From positions 80,892 to 144,891 of the forward strand of contig CAMDOA010000001.1 in NCBI GenBank assembly GCA_945903305.1: DNA of 64,000 nucleotides, written 5' to 3'. Source of the DNA: Chitinophaga pinensis (GTDB taxonomy: Bacteria; Bacteroidota; Bacteroidia; Chitinophagales; UBA10324). A program made the position numbers and the translations under genes. Below, one piece after another: positions 1 to 7,988 of the stretch; position 1 is the first letter of the stretch, and the number at the start of each line of letters is the position of its first letter. The notes under the pieces were generated by a model, which did not search any database, was not told the DNA's origin, and was given only the letters and a program-made list of their open reading frames with translations.

Positions 1-1600
1 TCAAGTAATCAGCTTACTAGGTTCTCCGGGAACAGGCATGTATTATTTAAGATTAGTGGCAAGCAATCCAATTCCGGCATGGGATAGCCTCGGCACTTTG
101 GTTCGGTTAATTATTGGTGCACCCGATTCATTATCTCCTCTTATTTCAGGAAACGATTCATTAATTTGCCCGGGTGATATACTTGCAATAACCATAGGAA
201 ATTATAATCCGAATAGTCAGTATCAATGGCATTCGCCAATTCTGAGTAATGGTAATCCTTTCTTCTGGGCCTACAATCCGTTACTCATTCAATTCAATGC
301 AAACACACCGGCAGGTACCTATTGGTTTACTTGCAAAGAAAAAAACAATGGTTGCTGGGGACCTCTGTCTGATACGGTTTTTGTCACTGTATTAACAACT
401 CCCAATGTAGTCATTACCGCACCTACTCCTGTATGTCAGGGCGATACTATATATATGCATGTGCCTTTTCAACCAGCTACTTATTATTCCTGGGGTGCTA
501 CCTGGGGTACTATAACTGATACTTCAAACAATGAGTTATATATGGTGTTTGATTCAGTAGGAGCCGTACAAATAAATATTTTTGCTTTAAACCAATGTGG
601 CCAGGCAAATGGTATAAAAAACATTGTTGTGCAAACAAGACCAATAGTTGTGGCTTCTAACGATACCACTGTTTGTTCTGGTCAACCGATAACATTAAAT
701 GCTGTCAGCAATGTAAATTCCTATGTGTGGACCGATACTGCTAATTTACAATTAGGCACCACGCCCAGTATTATTGTTGCCCCCGATAGCGCATCTTCTT
801 ATATAATTACTTCAACAAACACGGTTGGGTGTAAGGATAAAGACACTGTAAATATTTCTATTTATCCATTGCCTGATGTGTTGCTTACTTCTGTAAGTAT
901 TTCGTGCCCTGGCGAAAGTGATGGAAGCATTTCGAGTCAAATTTTGTTGGGCACCCCGCCATTTACATATGCCTGGAGTACTATTCCTGTTGAGACAACT
1001 TCTTATTTAAATAATTTATCGTTTGGAAACTATACCGTATTTATTACTGATGGAAATGGCTGTGTAAATTCAAAATCAATTACTGTTTTTCAACCAGCAG
1101 TACTCGGAATTAATTTTGATGTTGTTAATACTGATTATGGTTTAAACAATGGAACTGCAACCGCTTATGTAACAGGTGGTACAGCTCCGTTTACTTTTGT
1201 TTGGAATACAGCTCCGGTACAAACTACACAAATGATTTCGAACCTTGGTCCCGGCACTTATCATGTAACGGTAACCGATGCAAATGGCTGCACTGTAGAG
1301 GGAGAAATTGTTATCGTTGTAACAGGTAGTGAATTGTGGATTCCGAATGTTTTTTCACCGAATGGCGATGGGGTAAACGATGAGTTTATGGTGATTGCAA
1401 GAAATATGTCCGGATTACTTATTCGCATTTATAATCGTTGGGGCGAATTGGTCTACGAATCAACAAACATGAAACGAGGTTGGAATGGTGAGTATAACGG
1501 AATGCCCGGAGCTTTAGGGGTTTATGTTTATTATGTTGAAGCTGAGTTTTACGATGGCAGCAGTAAAACAGCCAAAGGAAACCTCACGCTTATAAGATAA
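1..1600 (+). CDS. T9SS type B (gliding motility-associated C-terminal domain) surface protein, 5' end truncated by window edge
   Basis: Frame stays open from base 2 upstream of the first ATG (38). PKD/SprB-like segments ('VSISCPGESDGSISSQILLGTPPFTYAWS'). C-terminus 'WIPNVFSPNGDGVNDEFMV...IYNRWGELVYES...GVYVYYVEAEFYDG' is the classic CHU_C/type B sorting domain. Confidence 0.9.
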   Translation, partial: QVISLLGSPGTGMYYLRLVASNPIPAWDSLGTLVRLIIGAPDSLSPLISGNDSLICPGDILAITIGNYNPNSQYQWHSPILSNGNPFFWAYNPLLIQFNANTPAGTYWFTCKEKNNGCWGPLSDTVFVTVLTTPNVVITAPTPVCQGDTIYMHVPFQPATYYSWGATWGTITDTSNNELYMVFDSVGAVQINIFALNQCGQANGIKNIVVQTRPIVVASNDTTVCSGQPITLNAVSNVNSYVWTDTANLQLGTTPSIIVAPDSASSYIITSTNTVGCKDKDTVNISIYPLPDVLLTSVSISCPGESDGSISSQILLGTPPFTYAWSTIPVETTSYLNNLSFGNYTVFITDGNGCVNSKSITVFQPAVLGINFDVVNTDYGLNNGTATAYVTGGTAPFTFVWNTAPVQTTQMISNLGPGTYHVTVTDANGCTVEGEIVIVVTGSELWIPNVFSPNGDGVNDEFMVIARNMSGLLIRIYNRWGELVYESTNMKRGWNGEYNGMPGALGVYVYYVEAEFYDGSSKTAKGNLTLIR

Positions 1601-1673
1601 ACATTCGTTTTTTCATATATAATTTTTGCATCAATTAATTATTTCAACTTCAGTCTTTTAATAAAAATTTTTC

Positions 1674-3749
1674 ATGAAAAAAATTCTTGCAATTGCGTTG
1701 CTGACTTCATGTTTTTCAGTTAATGCGCAAACTTATTATGTCAGTCAGATTCCTTATAACCCAATGCCCTTTGATTCGGGAATTGAAGTTTTAAACTATG
1801 TGGATGATCAATACAGCATGCCGATGGCTATTGGTTTTGATTTTTATTTTTTCGGCCAACAATACAATCAACTTTTATTCAGCACCAATAGTTATGTCAC
1901 ATTTGATTTAACAGGTGCGGGGAGTTATAGCCAATGGAATATTGCAAACCCTATTCCTACTAATATGAATCCGATGAATTCCATTTATTTTCCATTTCAG
2001 GATTTATTGCCCGCAGTAACAGGTAACGGAACAATGCATCATCAGGTTTATGGCTTGCCGCCAAACAGAAAGTTTGTAATGTCTTTTGATTCAATTCCGT
2101 TTTTCAGTTGCACAAACCTGTTTTATTCCGGTCAACTTATATTATATGAAGGCTCAAACAATATTGAAATTAATATTCGGCAAAAAGATTTATGCGCACA
2201 ATGGAATACAGGTGCAGGTATTTTAGGAATACAAAACGCAATGGGCACACAAGGATTTGTTGCTTCTAATTATAATTACCCAACACAGTGGACTGCGAAT
2301 AATGAATCGTGGTTGTTCAGTCCTGATAGTATTTACTCGCCTCAGTTAAATCAAAACAGAATCAGCGGTCGTGTGTTTGCCGATTTGGATTTCGATTGCA
2401 ATTTCGGAGGAGTTGATTATCCATTAATGAACAAACCGGTTATCATTTCTGATACTACCGGAAGTACTCAATACATGTTTACTGATATGCAGGGATATTA
2501 CAGCAAGTATGTTGATGCCGGAGTTTATACCTGGACCACTAACAATATTGCGAATCAGAATTATGCTACCAATTGCCCTGTGAGCGGAAGTTTTAATTAT
2601 ACTTTCACCGGATTCAACGACAGTACCGACAACAATATGATTGCTGATACTATTGTTGATTATTGCAGCGATTTAACCGCATCACTTTGGGTTTATGGTG
2701 AGCCCGATTCCACTTTCGGGTGGGGTGCTGATCCGCTTGGTGTTTGTGATACCGGATATATTCAATTGCATGTTTCAAACAGCGGAACCATGAACGACAA
2801 TGCTACCGTGATTTTAACATTGAACGATTCTACTTCTATTCTTAATTGCCCGGTTACATTTATTTCTCTTGGCAATAATCAAATTTCAATTGACTTGGGC
2901 AATTTAGTTGCCGGTGCTGATACTACTATTGTGATTATGATTCAGGCAGGTTGCGATACCATCGGAACACCTTATTGTTTTGCCTCTTCTGTTGCGGGCG
3001 GAGTTTATGATTGCTGGATGTATAATAACACCGATAATTTGTGTGTGCAGATTGGTGTGCCTTTCGATCCGAATGCCATGCTGGTGGCTTCCACACTTCA
3101 CCCGCAGGAAGGTATAGTTGATTTTATTCAAACACAACCGACCGATGATTTTACTTATACCATTCTGTTTCAAAATACCGGTTCGGCTGTTGCGCATGAT
3201 GTAAGAGTGGAAACTATTATTGATTCACATCTCAATATTAATTCCATTACTCCGGGTGCATCAAGCGCCAATTACAATTGGGTGGTGATTGGCAATAAGC
3301 TGATTTTAGAATTTATTGGAATTGAATTGGCCGACAGTAATGCCAACGAACCTGCAAGTCATGGTTTTGTTCGATTTAAAATAGAGCAAGCCGCAGGAAA
3401 TATTTATGGAACCTTTATTCCGCAAATGGCCAATATTTATTTTGATTACCTGAGCCCAGTAGCCACCAACAATGCAGTTGTTGAATTGCATCAGGAGATT
3501 ATTAATTCAACAATCAGTAACTCAGCGGTTGAATTTTCAATTACTCCGAATCCGGCTACCGATAAATTTTATTTAAACTGCAACCAAAAAATACATTATT
3601 CCATTCAGGATTTATCAGGAAGAATTTTTGAAACAGGAATAATTTCTAAACCAACTGAATTAAATTGCAGTGAGTGGGCGAAAGGAATTTATTTTATTAC
3701 CCTTCAAACAGCAGAAGGAAAGCAGGTGAAGAAATTAGTGAAAAATTAA
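1674..3749 (+). CDS. Secreted T9SS type A sorting domain protein with DUF11/DUF7619-like region
   Basis: Signal peptide MKKILAIALLTSCFSVNAQ. 'DPNAMLVAS...FTYTILFQNTGSAVAHDVRVETIID' region. C-term 'FSITPNPATDKFYL...GIYFITLQTAEGKQVKKLVKN'. Confidence 0.85.
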   Translation: MKKILAIALLTSCFSVNAQTYYVSQIPYNPMPFDSGIEVLNYVDDQYSMPMAIGFDFYFFGQQYNQLLFSTNSYVTFDLTGAGSYSQWNIANPIPTNMNPMNSIYFPFQDLLPAVTGNGTMHHQVYGLPPNRKFVMSFDSIPFFSCTNLFYSGQLILYEGSNNIEINIRQKDLCAQWNTGAGILGIQNAMGTQGFVASNYNYPTQWTANNESWLFSPDSIYSPQLNQNRISGRVFADLDFDCNFGGVDYPLMNKPVIISDTTGSTQYMFTDMQGYYSKYVDAGVYTWTTNNIANQNYATNCPVSGSFNYTFTGFNDSTDNNMIADTIVDYCSDLTASLWVYGEPDSTFGWGADPLGVCDTGYIQLHVSNSGTMNDNATVILTLNDSTSILNCPVTFISLGNNQISIDLGNLVAGADTTIVIMIQAGCDTIGTPYCFASSVAGGVYDCWMYNNTDNLCVQIGVPFDPNAMLVASTLHPQEGIVDFIQTQPTDDFTYTILFQNTGSAVAHDVRVETIIDSHLNINSITPGASSANYNWVVIGNKLILEFIGIELADSNANEPASHGFVRFKIEQAAGNIYGTFIPQMANIYFDYLSPVATNNAVVELHQEIINSTISNSAVEFSITPNPATDKFYLNCNQKIHYSIQDLSGRIFETGIISKPTELNCSEWAKGIYFITLQTAEGKQVKKLVKN

Positions 3750-3771
3750 ATAATATTTTAAAATCACTCGC

Positions 3772-4080
3772 TTAAAGTTTGCGTTCGTTGTGATAAAGTT
3801 GAAATTCGATGACCTAAAGTTGAAGGACGATGACAGCCTGACCAGGTCGATTGCTTAAAGCCCGAGTTGCATGACAGCAAGATTATTGATATTGCTCTAT
3901 TGATTGATGTTGATGGCTTATAGTTGTTGTTTGATGGCGGAAAGTTTGAGTTCGGTTGCGTTTGGACGGGGGACACTTTTCTATGGAATGGGTTCGATTG
4001 CTGAAAAATGAAGATTATTGGAAGAAAGCTGCATTGCGATGATGGATTGACCGCTGATTACGCAGATTATTATGATTTGC
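3772..4080. repeat. Degenerate 20-22 bp periodic non-coding array (about 15 units)
   Basis: Recurrent 'tTAAAGTTGAAgtTCGATgaC/gC' units. Unit ends at about 3813, 3834, 3854, 3875, 3895, 3917, 3938, 3959, 3981, 4001, 4021, 4043, 4063, 4080. Antisense ORF translation shows 7-aa periodicity (HRPSTLG/HRISTLS/QRTQTLS). Confidence 0.6.
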
Positions 4081-4261
4081 TCATAATACCCTTTTGCTTT
4101 CAATGGTCTTCGTGAACCTACGGCTTGTTTGATTATGATTTTTAAGGAAGGACTTTAGGGACAGTAAAATTTTGATGATGATGCTGGTTGCAAACCGGAT
4201 TATTATATTCAACTCCATTGGAAATGGAGCAGAATAGGTGACATATTCGTCAACACAAAAA

Positions 4262-4290
4262 CTCGTGCAGGTGAAAACACCTCGCACGGG
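4262..4290 (+). promoter_or_regulatory. Structured leader hairpin, copy 1
   Basis: CTCGTGCAGGTG-AAAA-CACCT(C)GCACGGG: about 12 bp stem with AAAA loop. Closely similar sequence recurs at 7345-7400. Confidence 0.6.
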
Positions 4291-4301
4291 CTTGGGTTGT
4301 T

Positions 4302-4309
4302 TATATTTG
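4302..4309 (+). promoter_or_regulatory. Bacteroidota-type -7 promoter box (TATATTTG)
   Basis: Matches TAnnTTTG; 5 bp before ATG 4314. Same context GGGTTGTTTATATTTGTT repeated at 7405-7421. Confidence 0.5.
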
Positions 4310-4313
4310 TTAA

Positions 4314-5699
4314 ATGTTAAAAGTTTGGAAGACCGACAAGCGCGGAATGAGGATAATATTAATTCTGAGTTTCGTTTTATTTATGAAACCAATTCAGGCA
4401 CAATGGGCCCATTGGGATATGCTTACCGTAAATGATTCTGTTTTTTGGGCGATGAAGGATATACATTTTTTTAATAATGATACAGGAATCATTGTTTGTA
4501 CTATTGATGACGGCCATCCGAGTGCTTTTTTTAAAACATTTGATGGTGGAATAAATTGGACAAAAACAATTGTACCGACAAAAATAAATGATATGGAGTT
4601 TATCAGTGAAGATACTGGTTATGCTGTTGGTATATTAGGTAGAGTTTATAGAACTATTAATGCCGGAGATAGCTGGCAATTACTGAATACATTAAGCCCA
4701 TGGTGGTCTTTGCTTTGCATCACATTTAAGAATAATCATGAATCATTCATTGGTTCAAGTGAAGATTTTTGCACCTGTGATGCCGCACTCATACATTCAA
4801 ATGATGGGTGGCTTACATATAATGGTGTTCCTTTCGATACCAATTTAATCTTTAACCCGCTTGGTCCAGTTAATTATATAAAATTCAGTGATGAATTGCG
4901 TGGTTTTGTTGGGAGAGGTTCTGGGCTTCTTAAAACAATCGATGGCGGCTTAACATGGTTTCAAGATACTCTGTTTATTCCCTATACTGCTGGTGTAACA
5001 AATATATCATTAAATAAATTTGATTCTTCAATTTGGGTTTGTACCGAGGGTAATGTTCAACAGACTAATTATGGAGCAGCATTTTATAAAAGTATTAATA
5101 ACGGTATAAATTGGCAAGAAATTAGCCCGCCAATCTTATTTCATGGTGTTGATTCTATTCGTGCTGTATACGATATGGAATTTATTACAGAAGATATTGT
5201 GTATGCTGTAGGTGGGGCAAAACCTTGGACCCTAGTACCGGATGGCGGTATTACTTATTCTATTGATGGCGGCGATACCTGGCTGGATGATTATGTTGGG
5301 GGAAACGATGGCATTGCTTTTTTAGGAATGGATTGTCCTACACCACAGGTTTGCTACACCGGTGGCGGAAATTTATCTCCAACTAATAAAGTTATCTTGT
5401 TGAAAAATACTCAAGCAGATTTCGGTACATCAATAAAAAGCATAAGCGTAAACCACAACTCACAATTGGTTTTATACCCAAACCCGGTAACATCAAACGC
5501 AACAATAGAATACAATGCAACAAACACAGGCAAAGCAAATCTTACAATAGAAAATTATTTAGGGCAAATAATTCAAACATTCCAATTAAACAACAATCAA
5601 AAACAAACCATAAATATGAGTAACTACCCAAACGGCATTTACTTTATAAAGTGCTTTGATGGTAAGGAGTTGAATGTGTTAAAATTGATTAAGCAATAA
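4314..5699 (+). CDS. T9SS type A sorting domain protein with Ycf48/BNR-like repeats (paralog A)
   Basis: 'NDTGIIV', 'FKTFDGGINWTKT', 'EDTGYAVGILGRVYRTINAGDSW' repeats. C-term 'LVLYPNPVTSNATIEY...GIYFIKCFDGKELNVLKLIKQ'. Signal peptide may start at internal M 4347 (MRIILILSFVLFMKPIQAQ). Confidence 0.85.
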   Translation: MLKVWKTDKRGMRIILILSFVLFMKPIQAQWAHWDMLTVNDSVFWAMKDIHFFNNDTGIIVCTIDDGHPSAFFKTFDGGINWTKTIVPTKINDMEFISEDTGYAVGILGRVYRTINAGDSWQLLNTLSPWWSLLCITFKNNHESFIGSSEDFCTCDAALIHSNDGWLTYNGVPFDTNLIFNPLGPVNYIKFSDELRGFVGRGSGLLKTIDGGLTWFQDTLFIPYTAGVTNISLNKFDSSIWVCTEGNVQQTNYGAAFYKSINNGINWQEISPPILFHGVDSIRAVYDMEFITEDIVYAVGGAKPWTLVPDGGITYSIDGGDTWLDDYVGGNDGIAFLGMDCPTPQVCYTGGGNLSPTNKVILLKNTQADFGTSIKSISVNHNSQLVLYPNPVTSNATIEYNATNTGKANLTIENYLGQIIQTFQLNNNQKQTINMSNYPNGIYFIKCFDGKELNVLKLIKQ

Positions 5700-5700
5700 A

Positions 5701-5916
5701 ATGAGAGATGCAAACACAAATGAACCACTTGGTGCAAAAGCACCCGTGTCCCTCAGTGCTCAAGCCACTGGCGGCGGGAGACACGGGCGAGTGGAAATTA
5801 AAAACCATGAAAAATACATATTGGATTTATCAATTTTTCCATCCGGAATCTATTTTATTCGGAGTTTTGATGGCCAAGAATTATTAACCTTTAAAATCGT
5901 AAAACAAAATGACTAA
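5701..5916 (+). pseudogene. Remnant of a T9SS C-terminal sorting domain interrupted by a palindromic element
   Basis: Only the distal half of a sorting domain is present ('YILDLSIFPSGIYFIRSFDGQELLTFKIVKQND'). It is preceded by a repeat-like palindrome and lies between two full-length paralogs. Confidence 0.6.
5731..5787. repeat. Nested palindromic element
   Basis: GGTGC-AAAA-GCACC, then CCCGTGTC...CAGTG-CTCAAGC-CACTG...GACACGGG. Confidence 0.55.
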
Positions 5917-7279
5917 ATACTGTTTTACTTTATGGTTATTTTTATTTTTCGCTTCTTCATATGGACAATCTTGGGATATTATATATTTAGATACAATACA
6001 ATGGGAAAACAATGTAAATGACATCCATTTTATTAATAATGATACTGGTTTTGCTGCTTGTTGGTCAGGAGGTGTTGGTGATGGCTCTTTATTCCGGACT
6101 ATGAATGGCGGATTGTCGTGGAGTAAAACTGATTTTCAAAGTGGATTAAAACAAATGGCATTTATATCGAATGATACAGGTTTTGTCGTCGGCACGAATG
6201 GCAAAGTATTCGCAACATTTAATATGGGAAATAATTGGAATTTAATAAATATTCTTTCGCCATGGAGAGACTTGCATTCTATATATTTTAAAAAAAATGG
6301 TGAATCGTATATAGGTGCTGGAACTTCGTTTTGTGATCCACCATTTGCATGTACTGAAGTTTTGCTTTATTCGAATGACCATTGGCAATCATTTTCTTCT
6401 ATTACCTTACCGGATTCAGGACTCAGTTCACCATTGCAATCTTTAATACGATTCAATTTTCTAAATGAGGATACGGGATTTATTATAAGTGAAAATAATG
6501 CTTTTCAGACAGAAAATGGAGGTGATACATGGGAAATCAGGTATGACTTGCCTTATATTATTCACAAAGGAATTATTTTTTATCCCCCTTCTCAATCAAA
6601 GTTATTCTTAGGTGGGTTTGGCGATCCTGATGGTTTTATTCAAGATAGCTTTAATTTTGGTACGGTTAATCAAGGTGCATCTTTGCAATTCAGTATAAAT
6701 TTAGGAGAAACATGGAATTCATACTATACATCAAATCCATTTGGAATAGATACGATATATAGTTTTTATGATGCAGAATTTGTTAATGAAAATATTGCAT
6801 ATGTGGTTGGTGGATCAAAATGGATGACAATGAATGATGATGGTGGAATTATTCAAACCACTGATGGCGGTAATACATGGATTGATAATTATATCCCCGG
6901 AAATAAAGCTTCAAAAATTTTTGCAATTGATTGCCCTTCGTCAAAAGTTTGCTATGCAGGTGGATACCATGGTATTATATTGAAAAACTCGAACGCAGAT
7001 TTAACCTCATCAGTAAAAAGTATAAGTAAAAACAATAACTCGCAGTTAGTTTTATACCCCAACCCGGTAACATCAACTACAACAATAGAATACCAAACTA
7101 CCACCACCGGAAAGGGAGCCATATCAATAGAAAACAACTTAGGGCAAACCATTCAAACATTACAAATAACTACTAACGAAAAACAAACAATAGATATAAG
7201 CAACTACCCAAGCGGCATGTACTTTGTAAAATGCTTCAACGGTAAGGAGATGAGAGTTTTAAAATTGATTAAGCAGTAG
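5909..7279 (+). CDS. T9SS type A sorting domain protein with Ycf48/BNR-like repeats (paralog B)
   Basis: Same repeat architecture as 4314-5699. C-term 'LVLYPNPVTSTTTIEYQTTTTGKGAISIENNLGQTIQTLQ...KCFNGKEMRVLKLIKQ'. Confidence 0.85.
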   Translation: MTKYCFTLWLFLFFASSYGQSWDIIYLDTIQWENNVNDIHFINNDTGFAACWSGGVGDGSLFRTMNGGLSWSKTDFQSGLKQMAFISNDTGFVVGTNGKVFATFNMGNNWNLINILSPWRDLHSIYFKKNGESYIGAGTSFCDPPFACTEVLLYSNDHWQSFSSITLPDSGLSSPLQSLIRFNFLNEDTGFIISENNAFQTENGGDTWEIRYDLPYIIHKGIIFYPPSQSKLFLGGFGDPDGFIQDSFNFGTVNQGASLQFSINLGETWNSYYTSNPFGIDTIYSFYDAEFVNENIAYVVGGSKWMTMNDDGGIIQTTDGGNTWIDNYIPGNKASKIFAIDCPSSKVCYAGGYHGIILKNSNADLTSSVKSISKNNNSQLVLYPNPVTSTTTIEYQTTTTGKGAISIENNLGQTIQTLQITTNEKQTIDISNYPSGMYFVKCFNGKEMRVLKLIKQ

Positions 7280-7288
7280 CCCACCCGG

Positions 7289-7303
7289 CCTCCCCAAGGG
7301 AGG
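7289..7303. repeat. Small palindrome CCTCCC-CAA-GGGAGG downstream of paralog B
   Basis: 6 bp perfect stem in 'CCCACCCGGCCTCCCCAAGGGAGGAG'; no poly-T tract. Confidence 0.4.
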
Positions 7304-7344
7304 AGCAGTACAATTGAGAGATGAAATATTCTCTCTCAGAAAAA

Positions 7345-7419
7345 CTCGTGTAGGTGAAAACACTCCCGACGATTACATCGGGACATTCTGCGCTCACGGG
7401 CATGGGTTGTTTATATTTG
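7345..7419 (+). promoter_or_regulatory. Structured leader copy 2 plus TATATTTG promoter box
   Basis: CTCGTG...CACGGG closing stem, GTGAAAACAC and CCCGA-CGATTACA-TCGGG internal hairpins, then GGGTTGTTTATATTTGTT identical to copy 1. Confidence 0.55.
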
Positions 7420-7426
7420 TTGAGAT

Positions 7427-7465
7427 ATGAAAATATGGAACACTAACAAAAACGGAAAAGTCTAA
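7427..7465 (+). pseudogene. 12-codon remnant (or leader peptide) MKIWNTNKNGKV*
   Basis: Aligns with the N-terminus of paralog A (MLKVWKTDKRGM) and has the same upstream leader. Confidence 0.4.
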
Positions 7466-7476
7466 GGGATATTAAA

Positions 7477-7515
7477 TGTGAGATTGCCGCGTCGAGTGAT
7501 TACACTCTCCTCACA
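7477..7515. repeat. Dispersed-type palindromic element ('TGTGAGATTGCCGCGTCGAGTGATTACACTCTCCTCACA')
   Basis: Outer stem TGTGAG/CTCACA and inner stem GAGTG/CACTC. Resembles the common 'GAGATTGCcgcGTCG...CCTCgCAATGAC' intergenic repeat. Confidence 0.5.
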
Positions 7516-7597
7516 ATGACATCGAAAAAAAATGGTGGCATGCCTTTATGAAATTCTTTTTGTGTTTTTAATGTCTGAAAAATAATTTCTGATAACA

Positions 7598-7605
7598 TAC
7601 TTTTG
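7598..7605 (+). promoter_or_regulatory. -7 promoter box TACTTTTG
   Basis: Matches TAnnTTTG; 4 bp before ATG at 7610. Confidence 0.4.
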
Positions 7606-7609
7606 TTGC

Positions 7610-7822
7610 ATGATTGCCCGCATTCTCGAATCCCGGATTGTTGATTTACTGCTTATTATATTGGCCTTGCGATTTATATTCCCCAATCTGTTTTCATTCA
7701 AAGCATTTAAATCAGCAAAGAAAACGGAACGGATTATTATCGTGCATAAAGAAAAGGAAATTGTAAAAAGTAAGCCCTCGGATAAAGCCGGAGAATATGT
7801 TGATTATGAAGAAGTGAAATAG
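7610..7822 (+). CDS. Small single-TM protein, DUF4834-like
   Basis: N-terminal TM helix then basic tail. Small membrane protein upstream of the atp operon. Confidence 0.5.
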   Translation: MIARILESRIVDLLLIILALRFIFPNLFSFKAFKSAKKTERIIIVHKEKEIVKSKPSDKAGEYVDYEEVK

Positions 7823-7988
7823 GTTGAGTTTTTCATTAATCTGCCTTTTTATTTCTATATCATTCAACTTCACAAACAGCTAGAAAAGCAACTAAAATCA
7901 CCTCAGTAAATTTATTTTCTTCATCACTTTCTTTTTTTACTTGTGCGAATATCTTTGCGCCACCAAAAAAAGGGCTATCGCTCATAAA

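Noticed and set aside
3764-3976. Minus-strand ORF (70 aa) as a real gene
   Set aside because: The translation only mirrors the 21-bp DNA periodicity (7-aa repeats of S/T/R/Q). No RBS or promoter, no known domain.
3772-4080. CRISPR array
   Set aside because: No identical 25-40 bp repeats and no spacer/repeat alternation. Units are ~21 bp, degenerate and contiguous. No cas genes in the window.
3772-4290. Integron attC cassette array
   Set aside because: No RYYYAAC/GTTRRRY core pairs, no integrase, and no cassette ORFs between sites.
4238-4435. 65-aa ORF overlapping leader copy 1
   Set aside because: Overlaps paralog A in another frame and translates through the hairpin and promoter box.
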